From Polyangiaceae bacterium (lineage in GTDB: Bacteria; Myxococcota_A; Polyangia; Polyangiales; Polyangiaceae), in NCBI GenBank assembly GCA_009781005.1, contig WQYX01000040.1, positions 1 to 36,320 on the forward strand: a DNA stretch of 36,320 nucleotides, in the 5' to 3' direction. The translations under genes and the position numbers were made by a program. Below the pieces are notes generated by a model. The model was not told the origin of the DNA. It did no database searches and was given only the letters and a program-made list of their open reading frames with translations. Shown here one piece after another: positions 7,888-17,322 of the stretch (positions are counted from its first letter, which is position 1; each line of letters begins with the position of its first letter).

Positions 7888-8185
7888 CCATGGCGTGAGC
7901 CGAGTGAAAGACAAAAGCGGGAGGGTTGTAGGCAGTATCGATGGCGACGCCATCAAGAGCGCGGGGGGGAGCCGCATCGGCAGCATCGACAAGGGCACAA
8001 TCAAAGATGCGCGAGGTACACGCGTTGGGTACGTGGATGGCAGCACGGTCAAGGATGCCCGAGGCAGTCGGGTTGGATCCATCGACAAGGACCACATCAA
8101 GGACGCGAGGGGCGCCACCATCGGCAGCTACGAAGGCGGTCTTCACTCGGCAGCCGGAGCTGCCGCAATCCTTCTACTGCTCTGA
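7883..8185 (+). CDS. five-bladed 16-residue repeat protein (beta-flower type)
   Basis: A 100-aa protein made of near-identical 16-residue units of the form GSIDxxxIKDARGxRV: four complete units, an N-terminal partial unit (VKDKSGRVV) and a last short blade (GSYEGG). It ends in a hydrophobic run (AAGAAAILLLL). The pattern fits the small '5-fold beta-flower' proteins, whose function is not established. The 48-bp DNA period is visible. There is no good ribosome binding site, and the ATG lies inside an operator palindrome, so the start is uncertain. The divergent XRE gene probably regulates it. Confidence 0.65.
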   Translation: MIHGVSRVKDKSGRVVGSIDGDAIKSAGGSRIGSIDKGTIKDARGTRVGYVDGSTVKDARGSRVGSIDKDHIKDARGATIGSYEGGLHSAAGAAAILLLL

Positions 8186-8208
8186 CCTGTGCATCGCGAG
8201 TAACACCC

Positions 8209-9567
8209 ATGCCCATTGACGTCTCGAAGCTCATTGTCCCGCAGCCAGCGCGTAAGTTCGTGTTCGGTCCCGATCTCGTGTTGCACGAACGACACGAGGT
8301 CATCGAATGGCCGGAGCGCGTTGATACATCTGTGGTCAAAGAAGAAGGACTCGAAACGCTCCTTCTCTTGAACCTCGACACGCTGTGGCCGGGGTACGCA
8401 TTCCGCCTCACACGCAAGACGCACAACGAATGGGCCGGTGCGGATATCGAGGCCGAAGATGCGCGGCGGTGCAGGCACGTCTTCGAGGTGAAATACGGTG
8501 CGTCTGTCGGTCGTGTCGTGGACCAGGTCCTGGCTTACGCGCTTTCGGTCCTTGGGGGTTCCTCTACCGAGTACTTCTCGGAACAAGATCGCGAAGAGCA
8601 AGAACTCTTTCTCGGCGTACGCATCGCGGGATTTTGGGCACACGAGCGCACCGACAAGATTGGTCGGGACAACGAGTTGGCGCCCAACGAGCGCCAAAAC
8701 CGTGTGCTTACTGAACTCGCTGCGAAGCTCAATTCCGAAGATCTCTCGGAGGCTCGCATCCGCGGGTATGCGCTTGCAGCGCGTGAGCGCCTATCGGCAA
8801 AGCAGCTACCGAAGTCCGGGGACGGACGACCGCATCATCTCATGTTCCATGTGGTCGTTCCCTCCGTCGAGCGCGTGAATGAAGAGCAACTCATTGCGCT
8901 TGCACGATTGCGCTACCGAGGCGTGCAAACGTCCTTATGGGAAACCTCTGTTGAACTCCATCACGAACGGAAGGCGGGAACGCTCTTGCTCCGAGAGGTG
9001 TGGCTCAGACCTGTCAGTCCTCAGGACGGAAAACCGGTTGAAGATTGCAAGCCAGCGCGTACGAAGATTGGCGCCTTGCTCGCATCGATTCACGCGCGGG
9101 ATGAGGAACTCTTTCAGTACAAGGTGCGGTGGGTCTCGACGAATCGGAATGCAGCCATCTGCATTGCGAATGAGAATTCCTCGGCGGACACACCCCAACT
9201 TAAGATCGATCTTTCCGACGACACGTTGAGGTTGGTCGCGGGTCACTCCGTGACCGAGTACCAGCGCGTATGCGGCTGGGTGCGAAAGAGTGACCCTATC
9301 GTTTGGGCGTTCGCACGTTGGCTTGCGAAGCTGGCTCCTTCCGCGGCCCAGGCAGCAAGTGCCGGAGATCTTGTCGGCATCAAGAAGTCAAAATCGTGGG
9401 ACACAACAACGGCAGCGGGATTGCAGCTTCACGTGCAGCATTCGGGCGAAGGATTGACAGCAACCATCTCGGTGGACGTTGCAGGGCATCCGTTTGGCGA
9501 GCTGGTCGATTTCACAACAGCAGCGACAAGCGAATTTCTTCGGTTCGTCTATGGCGCGAAGGAGTGA
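8209..9567 (+). CDS. putative PD-(D/E)XK-type nuclease-domain protein, unknown
   Basis: A 452-aa cytosolic protein. Residues about 46-110 fit a restriction-type nuclease fold: a glutamate in EEGLETLLLLNL, D79 in GADIEAED, E93-x-K95 in FEVKYG, and Q106 in VVDQVLAYAL. The remaining 340 residues, with LMFHVVVPSVERVNEEQLIALARL and several beta-rich segments, are not recognised. It starts 23 bp after the repeat protein, and the NucS-like gene converges on it. The nuclease-like N-terminus and its location in a mobile island suggest a defence gene; this is inference. The active site is assigned by pattern only. Confidence 0.6.
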   Translation: MPIDVSKLIVPQPARKFVFGPDLVLHERHEVIEWPERVDTSVVKEEGLETLLLLNLDTLWPGYAFRLTRKTHNEWAGADIEAEDARRCRHVFEVKYGASVGRVVDQVLAYALSVLGGSSTEYFSEQDREEQELFLGVRIAGFWAHERTDKIGRDNELAPNERQNRVLTELAAKLNSEDLSEARIRGYALAARERLSAKQLPKSGDGRPHHLMFHVVVPSVERVNEEQLIALARLRYRGVQTSLWETSVELHHERKAGTLLLREVWLRPVSPQDGKPVEDCKPARTKIGALLASIHARDEELFQYKVRWVSTNRNAAICIANENSSADTPQLKIDLSDDTLRLVAGHSVTEYQRVCGWVRKSDPIVWAFARWLAKLAPSAAQAASAGDLVGIKKSKSWDTTTAAGLQLHVQHSGEGLTATISVDVAGHPFGELVDFTTAATSEFLRFVYGAKE

Positions 9568-10616
9568 ACGCTCCCATGCGAACACCCTCGTGAAGAACTC
9601 GGAGCGCACGAGGGCTCCGGGAAGGCAAAGCCGGCCAGGAAGACGTTTGGGGACAGTTCAGACACCTTGGTCGTTAACGGGAACGGGCGCAGGGAACGAC
9701 TTCCGAATCCAGTCGACAACACTCTTCGCGTGGGCCTTGCTGCTCAGTTCGATCAAGTTGTCATCAACCACCGTGATGCCCTCATCCAAGAGCGACTTTC
9801 GCAGCTCGGCCTCGTCGAGATTCAACTCAGTAGCGAGCTTCGAGATATCCACCTTGAGCCACGCGGTCTTCACCTTGTCATATTCCTCATTATAGGGGTA
9901 AAGCCACGCAGCCCCACTCCTTCCATCCGACTTGGTTGCGAGAGACCAGCACTTCTGCCCACGCTCTGGACGGCCTGCTCGGTTAGTTCCTTCTTGCCAC
10001 GCGTCGAGAATGGGCGTGACGAAGGCATCTACACCGCGTTCTTCCGCGAGCCCCAAGAGTTCCTCATGGGTGATGCCACCGCGTCCCCGACGTCGCGCTT
10101 GCTCATCCGCGATAACGGCGCTTCGCACCAGGATGGTACTGCCCGACGACGAGACCGAGACGTCGAAGAACACGCCATTGACCGGAACCTTGTACTTCGC
10201 AGTCATGTAGTCAACGATCCGACGCAGTGATTCATCAGCACCGGTTCCTACGAGAACAAGTCGGGGCCCCGTGGCGTCTGGCTCCCTGTCCTGAGCGTTA
10301 CCACCAGGCACTCCCTTAAGGAGTTCGTCGAACGTGTCTTCATCGCCTCGGTTCTTTCGGGCCTTGTCAACCAGGTCCTTCAACTCCTCGTACGACAGCA
10401 CAGAGATGCATGCCGCGTAGTCCAGCGCCTGCGCGAGAGCCTCGCGATAGGCGTCCGCGCGTTTCAGCTCGACGATGACGAGTTGGCCTTCGGAGTCGAG
10501 GCACAGCAAGTCGATCCGGCCGCCATCGGTCATGAGTTGGCGAGCAAGTACCGTGAGCCCAGTGAAGAAGCCCCCTTTTTGACCGGACAGGTCAGGCCTA
10601 GACCTAGGACAGACCT

Positions 10617-11009
10617 ATGGCTGAATCGAAGGAACCCGAAGTGGAAGTTTTACCGGACGCCCGTCGAGCATCGCCGCGACGAGTGTTTTCGACCGAAGAA
10701 AAGCGAGCAATGGTGGAAGAGGCGCTGCAACCCGGGAGCAGCGTTTCTCTTGTGGCTCGGAAGTACAAGCTGTCGGCGAGCCTGATATTTCGTTGGCGAA
10801 AACTGATGGACGAGGGCTCGATGTCTGGCCTAGGCGCAGGCGAACCGGTCGTTGCAGAATCCGAGTTGAAAGAGGCCAAGGCGCGTATTCGTGAATTGGA
10901 ACGACTGCTGGGAAAAAAGACGCTGGAGAACGAGATCCTCCAAGAAGCCGTGGAGCTGGCGCGCTCAAAAAAACGGATCTCGCGGTTGCTCTTGCCCAAC
11001 AAGAGATGA
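10617..11009 (+). CDS. IS3-family transposase OrfA
   Basis: A 130-aa protein with an HTH (FSTEEKRAMVEEALQPGSSVSLVARKYKLSASLIFRWRK, residues about 22-60) followed by a leucine-zipper-like coiled coil (ELKEAKARIRELERLLGKKTLENEILQEAVE), the standard OrfA layout. Its stop overlaps the orfB ATG (ATGA, 11006-11009). AAAAAAA at 10967-10973, read as in-phase AAA AAA, would allow -1 slippage to the OrfAB transposase. Confidence 0.92.
   Translation: MAESKEPEVEVLPDARRASPRRVFSTEEKRAMVEEALQPGSSVSLVARKYKLSASLIFRWRKLMDEGSMSGLGAGEPVVAESELKEAKARIRELERLLGKKTLENEILQEAVELARSKKRISRLLLPNKR
10967..10973 (+). promoter_or_regulatory. A7 slippery heptamer for -1 frameshifting
   Basis: Seven consecutive A bases fall in the OrfA frame as TCA AAA AAA CGG. 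Slipping by -1 enters the orfB frame (codons beginning at 10967) and stays open into orfB. This is the common way IS3-family elements make the fused transposase. Confidence 0.65.
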
Positions 11010-11851
11010 GACGACCGTTGAAAGCGATCGCCGACGCGTTGGGCGTCGCGCGCTCGAATCTGATGGAGCGCCTATCAGGTCGAAATCTCCGAGTTCGCGG
11101 TTGCTACGAGAAGCGCGACGCCGAGCTTCTGGCGGAGATCCACGAGGTGATCGATACGCGCGGCAGTTACGGGTATCGGCGCGTGACGGCGCTGGTGAAT
11201 CGTGCACGCGCGGCGAGGAGCCTGCACGGACGGGTGAATCCCAAGCGGACCTACCGAGTGATGCGCGAGGCGGGTCTGTTGCTGGCACGCTGCACGGGGC
11301 GCGTGACACCCACCCATGACGGCAAAGTCATCACGTTCAAGAGCAACCTGCGATGGTGCTCGGACGCCTTCGAGATCCGATGCTGGAGCGGGGAACGGGT
11401 GCAGGTCGCATTCGCGCTGGACTGTTGCGACCGCGAGGTGATGACGTACGTGGCGACCAGCGGTGCCATCACGGGCGAAATGGTGCGCGACCTGATGGTC
11501 GAATCCGTCGAGCAGCGCTTCGGGGCCGGAGCGCGACGAACTTCCCATGCCGTGCAATGGCTCTCGGACAACGGCCCACCCTACACGGCTCACCCGACGC
11601 GTGAGTTGGGTCGCTCGCTCGGCCTCGTGGTCTGCACGACGCCGGCCTACTCACCGGAGTCCAACGGGATGGCCGAGTCCTTCGTGAAAAGCTTCAAACG
11701 CGATTACGTCTATCTCCACCGTCTCGACGATGCCGCCTCGGTCATGCGTCAATTGGCAACGTGGTTTGAGGACTACAACGAATACGCTCCCCATAAAGGC
11801 TTGAACTTCCGCTCTCCTCGCGAGTACAGAAGATTGCAACAAACCGCCTGA
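11006..11851 (+). CDS. IS3-family transposase OrfB (DDE integrase)
   Basis: A 281-aa protein with an N-terminal HTH_21-type segment (GSYGYRRVTALVN, residues about 52-64) and an rve-type catalytic core. The DDE triad is visible: D in FALDCCD, D in WLSDNGPPY and E in SPESNGMAESFVKSFKRDY. The C-terminus YNEYAPHKGLNFRSPREYR is typical of the family. It appears intact and is likely made as an OrfAB fusion by frameshifting. Confidence 0.94.
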   Translation: MRRPLKAIADALGVARSNLMERLSGRNLRVRGCYEKRDAELLAEIHEVIDTRGSYGYRRVTALVNRARAARSLHGRVNPKRTYRVMREAGLLLARCTGRVTPTHDGKVITFKSNLRWCSDAFEIRCWSGERVQVAFALDCCDREVMTYVATSGAITGEMVRDLMVESVEQRFGAGARRTSHAVQWLSDNGPPYTAHPTRELGRSLGLVVCTTPAYSPESNGMAESFVKSFKRDYVYLHRLDDAASVMRQLATWFEDYNEYAPHKGLNFRSPREYRRLQQTA

Positions 11852-12018
11852 CCCTGTCCGGTTTTACGGGGGCAACTCCACCCAGGTTCTACGAGATCGG
11901 GGTGCTTCTCGACCCAATCCTCCAGCGTCTTCTCGAGATCGATCGTTCTCTCGTGGAGTCGCTTCAGCTCCGATGTGTTGTCATTGGGGATTTCCCAGAC
12001 CGTGGTAGCCCTTGTCAT

Positions 12019-12299
12019 TCCGCTATTCTATTCTGCTCGCGCTGCATCCACCAGGATGGTGCTTGGGCTCGTTAGCCCTCGCGCGCATCGTAACCACGGT
12101 CACCACGGTCCCAAACACCCGCGCACCCGCGCTGGCGTCACGCCGCCTCGGGAAATAAGGCGTAGCCGGTAGTCGAGCACCTGGATACGAACACGTGTTC
12201 GTTGCCGTCTACGTCATGGGCGCCGTGGCATGCGGGTGTGCGAGAGATGCATGCAGCGCGCAAAATCCTCACAAGGATAGACCCAAGATATCGAAAAAC
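12019..12299. other. intergenic region upstream of terminase module 1
   Basis: I see no gene here. It contains the structured repeat at 12126-12152. The inverted terminase duplication begins near 12268 (AGACCCAAGA-ATCGAAAA is shared with the copy at 26220). Confidence 0.5.
12126..12152. repeat. 27-bp hairpin repeat, copy A
   Basis: The arms CCCG/CGGG and GGCG/CGCC nest around the loop TCA, separated by a 4+4 internal loop. The same 27 bases with one difference, again followed by GAAA-like sequence, occur at 32982-33008. Both copies are intergenic. It may be a REP-like palindrome or an element boundary mark. Confidence 0.5.
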
Positions 12300-12335
12300 G
12301 TCAACCCGATGTTGACAGCCCCGTCCATGGTTGAC
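12300..12335. promoter_or_regulatory. GTTGAC repeats upstream of TerS copy 1
   Basis: GTCAAC (12300-12305), GTTGAC (12311-12316) and GTTGAC (12330-12335) make one inverted pair and a further direct copy. All three are conserved in position in the second module (26147-26182). They may be an operator or promoter (-35-like TTGACA), or a TerS-recognised packaging-type site; the sequence does not decide. Confidence 0.5.
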
Positions 12336-12346
12336 AGGCTCTTCTT

Positions 12347-12868
12347 GTGCTTACTCGTCATCAGCGCGGTGTCACGAATCTGAAGCCGGAACTGGTTCAG
12401 CGAATTCGTGACGAGCTGGCGAAGGGGCCAGTCAGCAAGTCGGAGCTTGCTCGTCGGCTTCAGGTCTCCCGGCCGACCATCCTTTGGTATATGAAGAAGC
12501 TGGCGAGCCAGCCAAACCCAGGAACCACGCTGGTGATGAAGGAGAAGCCGAATCCTGTCACGACGCAGGCGACCCACAACGACGTCATCGACCGAGTAAC
12601 CCGAGCATGTGACGAAGTTTCGGAGTTGATTGCGACGGTAAAGGGTTCTTCTTCATCTGTCGCAACTGCCAGTGTTGCATTCAAGGGATATGCTGTCCTG
12701 GAACGATTCCTGAAGCTTCTTGCAGAACTTCGACAGGAGATCTCGCCGACACAACAGAATGTGTTCGTGCAACTGGCAACCATCCTGAATCAGCCTGTAG
12801 ATCCCGCATCCCTGACGATGACCGAGCGGAGAGCCGTGGGAATGGAGAGCGATGCTCCGGCCGCTTGA
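12347..12868 (+). CDS. terminase small-subunit-like protein (copy 1)
   Basis: A 173-aa protein from the GTG at 12347. It has an N-terminal winged-HTH (LVQRIRDELAKGPVSKSELARRLQVSRPTILWYMKKL, residues about 16-52), a linker, then a helical oligomerisation-like region (NDVIDRVTRACDEVSELI and VLERFLKLLAELRQEI). This layout, directly overlapping a TerL gene by 17 bp, is that of a small terminase, which recognises DNA and loads the large subunit. It is about 92% identical (14 differences counted) to the copy at 25614-26135. No clear ribosome binding site is seen. A plain regulator is an alternative. Confidence 0.62.
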   Translation: MLTRHQRGVTNLKPELVQRIRDELAKGPVSKSELARRLQVSRPTILWYMKKLASQPNPGTTLVMKEKPNPVTTQATHNDVIDRVTRACDEVSELIATVKGSSSSVATASVAFKGYAVLERFLKLLAELRQEISPTQQNVFVQLATILNQPVDPASLTMTERRAVGMESDAPAA

Positions 12869-14270
12869 TAACCCGGTACTCTTTGCAACCCGTGTGCTCG
12901 GCATGCAGGTTCACGAGGGGCAGGCGTCTTTCCTTCTGGATGCTCATCCGCTCCGGGTCTTGATTGGAGGAAGGCGTGCCGGGAAGTCCCAGGCTCTTGC
13001 CATCCTCATTGCATGGCTGGCAGTTGTGAAAGCAGTCCAGTGCATGCCGTTCAAGATTCTGGTGACGGCGCCAACTTTGGATCAGGCGCGAGTACTCCTC
13101 TCGTATGTGAGAAAACTCCTATCTTCTCCCCTTCTGGAAAAGTTGGTCACGCGCGAGGTTGAGAGCCCCTTCCCCGAAGTACAACTTGGGGAAACCGTGA
13201 CTTTGATGGCACGAAGTCTTGCCGACCACGGAAGGCATGTTCGCGGGCATGGTCGAGATCTCGGACTTGTCGCCCTTGATGAAGGCTTCCTGGTGAGCGA
13301 AGAGACAATCAAGGAAGTCCTCTCCCCACTATTGGCCGATACAGGCGGGAGCATGGTTATCGCCAGTACGGCAACGTCCGGTGTTGGTTCCTACCTTCAT
13401 TCCCTCTATGAGCGTGGGAAAGAGGGAACCGACGCGCGGGTAAAATCGTTCTTGCTTCGTACGCTGGACAACCCATTCATCGACCAAGATTTCGTCCGTA
13501 GCCAGAAGCAAGAGATTAGCCAAGAGCAATGGCGTGTTGAATGGGAAGGTGAGTTTTCCTCCGCGGCAAATTCGGTGTTCACCTGGAACGATATCTCCGC
13601 ATGTGCCGGGGTTGATATCGAATCGAACAACGACAGACGGGGAAGGTTCACAATCGGCTTTGACCCCGCAAAGTTACGTGACCGCTCGGCCGTAATTGTC
13701 TTGGAGTCGTTGGCGATACCACGTCAGGTGGTTCATCTCGAAGATCTCCATGGGCGGGACTACACAAGGCAGGTGGAGGCCGTAACAACTCTGTCGCGTC
13801 GCTACTTCAATGCCAAGGTCGTTGTGGATGCAACCGGCGCGGGACAAGTGGTGACCGACCTACTGCGCGCTTCTGGGGTTTGCATCGTGGAACCGATTGT
13901 CTTCACCGCAACCAGGAAGGCCGAGTTGGTCACGTCTCTTGCCATTGCGCTGGAGAAGAGGGAAATCCGGTTCCCAGCAGACCGCCGTCTTCTTGATGAA
14001 CTTCGGTTCTTCGAAGCTCGCAGAATGCCCAACAGAGCCATCAAGTACGAAGCGACCGGTCAGGGACACGACGATTTTGTGTCCGCTCTTGCGCTGGCCT
14101 GGGCAGGTGCTGGGGGCGTCATGAAAGACCAGAGCTTCGCCGCTCTCAACATGCCTCCCTTCCTCCGTTCCAGTGACGTGCTGATGACGGATGCCACAGG
14201 ATGGGCGCGGGTCATAAGCTTCGAGGACGGCTTTCCACAGGCAGCATGGAGCGACTGGCCAGGCTTCTGA
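12852..14270 (+). CDS. terminase large-subunit-like ATPase-nuclease (copy 1)
   Basis: A 472-aa protein. ATPase motifs: Walker A GGRRAGKS (39-46), Walker B LVALDEG (139-145) and coupling motif STATSG (172-177). RNase H-like nuclease motifs: D271 (IGFDPAK), D326 (VVVDATG) and D407/D408 (GHDDFVSALALAWAG). These are all the parts of a headful-type TerL, which cuts DNA and pumps it into a procapsid. An inverted copy lies at 24212-25630 with about 20 substitutions and all motifs kept. No portal, capsid or protease gene accompanies either copy. Confidence 0.85.
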   Translation: MLRPLDNPVLFATRVLGMQVHEGQASFLLDAHPLRVLIGGRRAGKSQALAILIAWLAVVKAVQCMPFKILVTAPTLDQARVLLSYVRKLLSSPLLEKLVTREVESPFPEVQLGETVTLMARSLADHGRHVRGHGRDLGLVALDEGFLVSEETIKEVLSPLLADTGGSMVIASTATSGVGSYLHSLYERGKEGTDARVKSFLLRTLDNPFIDQDFVRSQKQEISQEQWRVEWEGEFSSAANSVFTWNDISACAGVDIESNNDRRGRFTIGFDPAKLRDRSAVIVLESLAIPRQVVHLEDLHGRDYTRQVEAVTTLSRRYFNAKVVVDATGAGQVVTDLLRASGVCIVEPIVFTATRKAELVTSLAIALEKREIRFPADRRLLDELRFFEARRMPNRAIKYEATGQGHDDFVSALALAWAGAGGVMKDQSFAALNMPPFLRSSDVLMTDATGWARVISFEDGFPQAAWSDWPGF

Positions 14271-14383
14271 TGAAGCAGATTTTGGGATGGTTTCGGCACG
14301 ATTCGGGACGGGGTTACAGATAGGAACTGGGCTCTTCGTCCGATGTCTACGGGCAGCCACGGCCTGGCTCTTCTCTGCGCGCG

Positions 14384-14758
14384 ATGCCTCTCACCATGAA
14401 CGGGGTTCGATTCACCGCGGCGACCAACGACGCGATGGTGACGAATCTGGCGGTCTTGGTCGAGCGCCATCACGTGCGACTGCCCCAAGCCTCCGAGCTT
14501 CTGGCCGAGCTTCGGTTCTATGAGGGGAGGACGATGCCGAGCGGTCACACGAAGTACGGCGCACCCGCGGGAGGCCGGCTATCCGACGACCTCACGACGG
14601 CGCTCATGCTGGCACTCTACCAGGTCGACGGTGGAATCCGTGCGGTTGGCAGGGGGCCCGACCTACCGGCCTTCCTGACGACCAGCATGGGCTACTCGTC
14701 TTCGGGCTCCGTCGTGCCGGCCGGAGGGCTTCCGGACGTGTGGAGCGATTGGAGTTGA
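14384..14758 (+). pseudogene. diverged TerL C-terminal remnant (copy 1)
   Basis: An open frame of 124 codons that matches the nuclease end of the TerL before it, but only distantly. GVRFTAATNDAMVTNLAVLVE parallels VFTATRKAELVTSLAIALE; LLAELRFYEGRTMPSGHTKYGAP parallels LLDELRFFEARRMPNRAIKYEAT; LSDDLTTALMLALYQ parallels HDDFVSALALAWAG; the endings DVWSDWS and AAWSDWPGF also align. It lacks the ATPase half. It therefore looks like the tail of a second, older TerL gene left downstream of the intact one. The frame is open here but frameshifted in copy 2. Confidence 0.72.
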
Positions 14759-15495
14759 TCTGGGTCGTGCGCAGCCTCCCACGCGGACACGACTGCGTCA
14801 GCGGCGATTTCGCTGCCGAACAGAACTTCGTCGACGACGTAGCGGAGCATTCCCGTGTCGGAAGGTGGCAGAACATCATAGGCGATTTCGTCTGGTACGA
14901 GTGCTCCGTCCGGGAATCGGAACTTAGGGAATAACTTGCTCCGAAACGATTTTGTCTCGTCCTGAACACGGACACCTCGTGACGCGTCGACTATCCCGTA
15001 AACCTTGCTGATGAGCATTGCTGCGGCAGTACTCGGTCCGTACTCCGAGGCGCTAAATGTCTCCACGACTTTGCGTTGCGCTTCGTTCAGCAATCCGAAA
15101 AGTTCGAAGCGATGTAACCGTTGTTGCGTCCGCGCTGCGGGAGAGAGCTTTTTCCCAAGCTTTCGTTCGTATTCGATCAGCGATGTGAGTCCATCTCGAA
15201 GGCGAACCAACTTGATATCCCGGTGTGTGATGCTGATGTCCCCGGATACATTGATCCGTTGGTTCGCCTCAAGATTCCGTGCCGCATCGACAAGATGAGC
15301 AAGAAAGGCTCCCTCGACGGTCGGAGTGTTCTTCTTCTTTCCGCCTTTGTTTCGACGGTGATCTTCATGCAGGGCAACCGCGTAGCGAAGGACCCGTGTT
15401 GCCAGCCAGGCGATCTCATCGGTCGACGGTTCTCGAGGTTCTCCATGCCGTGCGCCGGCACTTCCTTTCGTCGCGCGTTTTCGCGTTTGGGCCAC
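14692..15495 (-). CDS. hypothetical protein with C-terminus altered by the duplication edge
   Basis: A 267-aa protein of unknown family. The N-terminus is basic (TRKRATKGSAGARHG), and the middle is probably helical (TDEIAWLATRVLRYAVALHEDHRRNKGGKKK, then ARNLEANQRINVSGDISIT and LNEAQRKVVETFSAS). No catalytic motif is evident. The last 18 or so residues (SLHTSGSPPAGTTEPEDE) are read antisense through the terminase module, so the original C-terminus was probably replaced when the module arrived. It starts with GTG at 15495, overlapping the right arm sites. It is convergent with the TerL remnant. Confidence 0.6.
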   Translation of the reverse strand: MAQTRKRATKGSAGARHGEPREPSTDEIAWLATRVLRYAVALHEDHRRNKGGKKKNTPTVEGAFLAHLVDAARNLEANQRINVSGDISITHRDIKLVRLRDGLTSLIEYERKLGKKLSPAARTQQRLHRFELFGLLNEAQRKVVETFSASEYGPSTAAAMLISKVYGIVDASRGVRVQDETKSFRSKLFPKFRFPDGALVPDEIAYDVLPPSDTGMLRYVVDEVLFGSEIAADAVVSAWEAAHDPDQLQSLHTSGSPPAGTTEPEDE

Positions 15496-15505
15496 GATTG
15501 GGCCA
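15487..15505 (+). promoter_or_regulatory. right integrase arm-type sites (two TTGGGCCA)
   Basis: TTGGGCCA at 15487-15494 and 15498-15505 has the same sequence, 11-bp period and orientation as the left pair at 3350-3368. It lies 105 bp inside attR. Confidence 0.55.
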
Positions 15506-15609
15506 CAGCATGACGGGAGATGCCAAGGACGGCAAGATTGACATCACGTCTACCCGTCGTAAGTTGGCGGAAGACAAGGACACCAAGCGTGGAAAGGTCT
15601 TCGACACTC

Positions 15610-17318
<1,709 letters not shown>

Positions 17319-17322
<4 letters not shown>

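Larger units (their letters stand above)
10563..11880 (+). mobile_element. IS3-family insertion sequence, 1318 bp
   Basis: The ends are imperfect inverted repeats. The left end begins TGAAGAAGCCCCC and ends GACCGGACAGG (10563-10591). The right end read inward begins TGGAGTTGCCCCC and ends AACCGGACAGG (11880-11853). Both have the terminal TG typical of IS3. A 5-bp target duplication CCCAG flanks it (10558-10562 and 11881-11885). It carries orfA and orfB with an A7 frameshift signal. A 5-bp duplication fits the IS2-type branch of the family. The intact repeats and perfect duplication indicate a recent insertion. Confidence 0.93.
9658..12018 (-). pseudogene. NucS/DUF91-like PD-(D/E)XK nuclease gene split by an IS
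   Basis: The first 46 codons (12018 down to 11881) and the rest (10557 down to 9658) are separated by an IS3-family element. Removing the IS (10563-11880) and one CCCAG duplication restores one frame: residues DLVEPG run into LTVLARQLMTDGGRIDLL. The restored protein is about 345 aa with motif residues D62 (GGRIDLL), E76-x-K78 (VIVELKRA) and the QALDYA helix, as in NucS-like and related nuclease domains. The N-terminus (ERTIDLEKTLEDWVEKHPDLVE) is the usual leader of this family. The 3' part could still yield a 291-aa product from an internal ATG (10533) that keeps the motif residues, but the gene is most likely inactive. Confidence 0.85.
12268..14749 (+). repeat. inverted duplication, left copy (terminase module)
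   Basis: About 2.48 kb repeated in inverted orientation at about 23730-26220. It covers the upstream repeats, TerS, TerL and the TerL remnant. Homology starts near 12268 and stops near 14749, just after GACGTGTGG. The edges are approximate. No terminal inverted repeats or target duplications were found at the ends. Confidence 0.88.

Noticed and set aside
7920..8150. Regular 48-bp repeats as a possible CRISPR array
   Set aside because: The period is fully explained by in-frame 16-residue protein repeats, with no unique spacers. No CRISPR array or cas gene was seen in the window.
12268..14749. Terminase module as part of a complete prophage
   Set aside because: No portal, protease, capsid, tail, lysis or phage repressor cluster is found around either copy.
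14692..14750. C-terminal tail of the 267-aa protein as a real domain
   Set aside because: It is the antisense reading of the terminase remnant and is absent from any independent context visible here.
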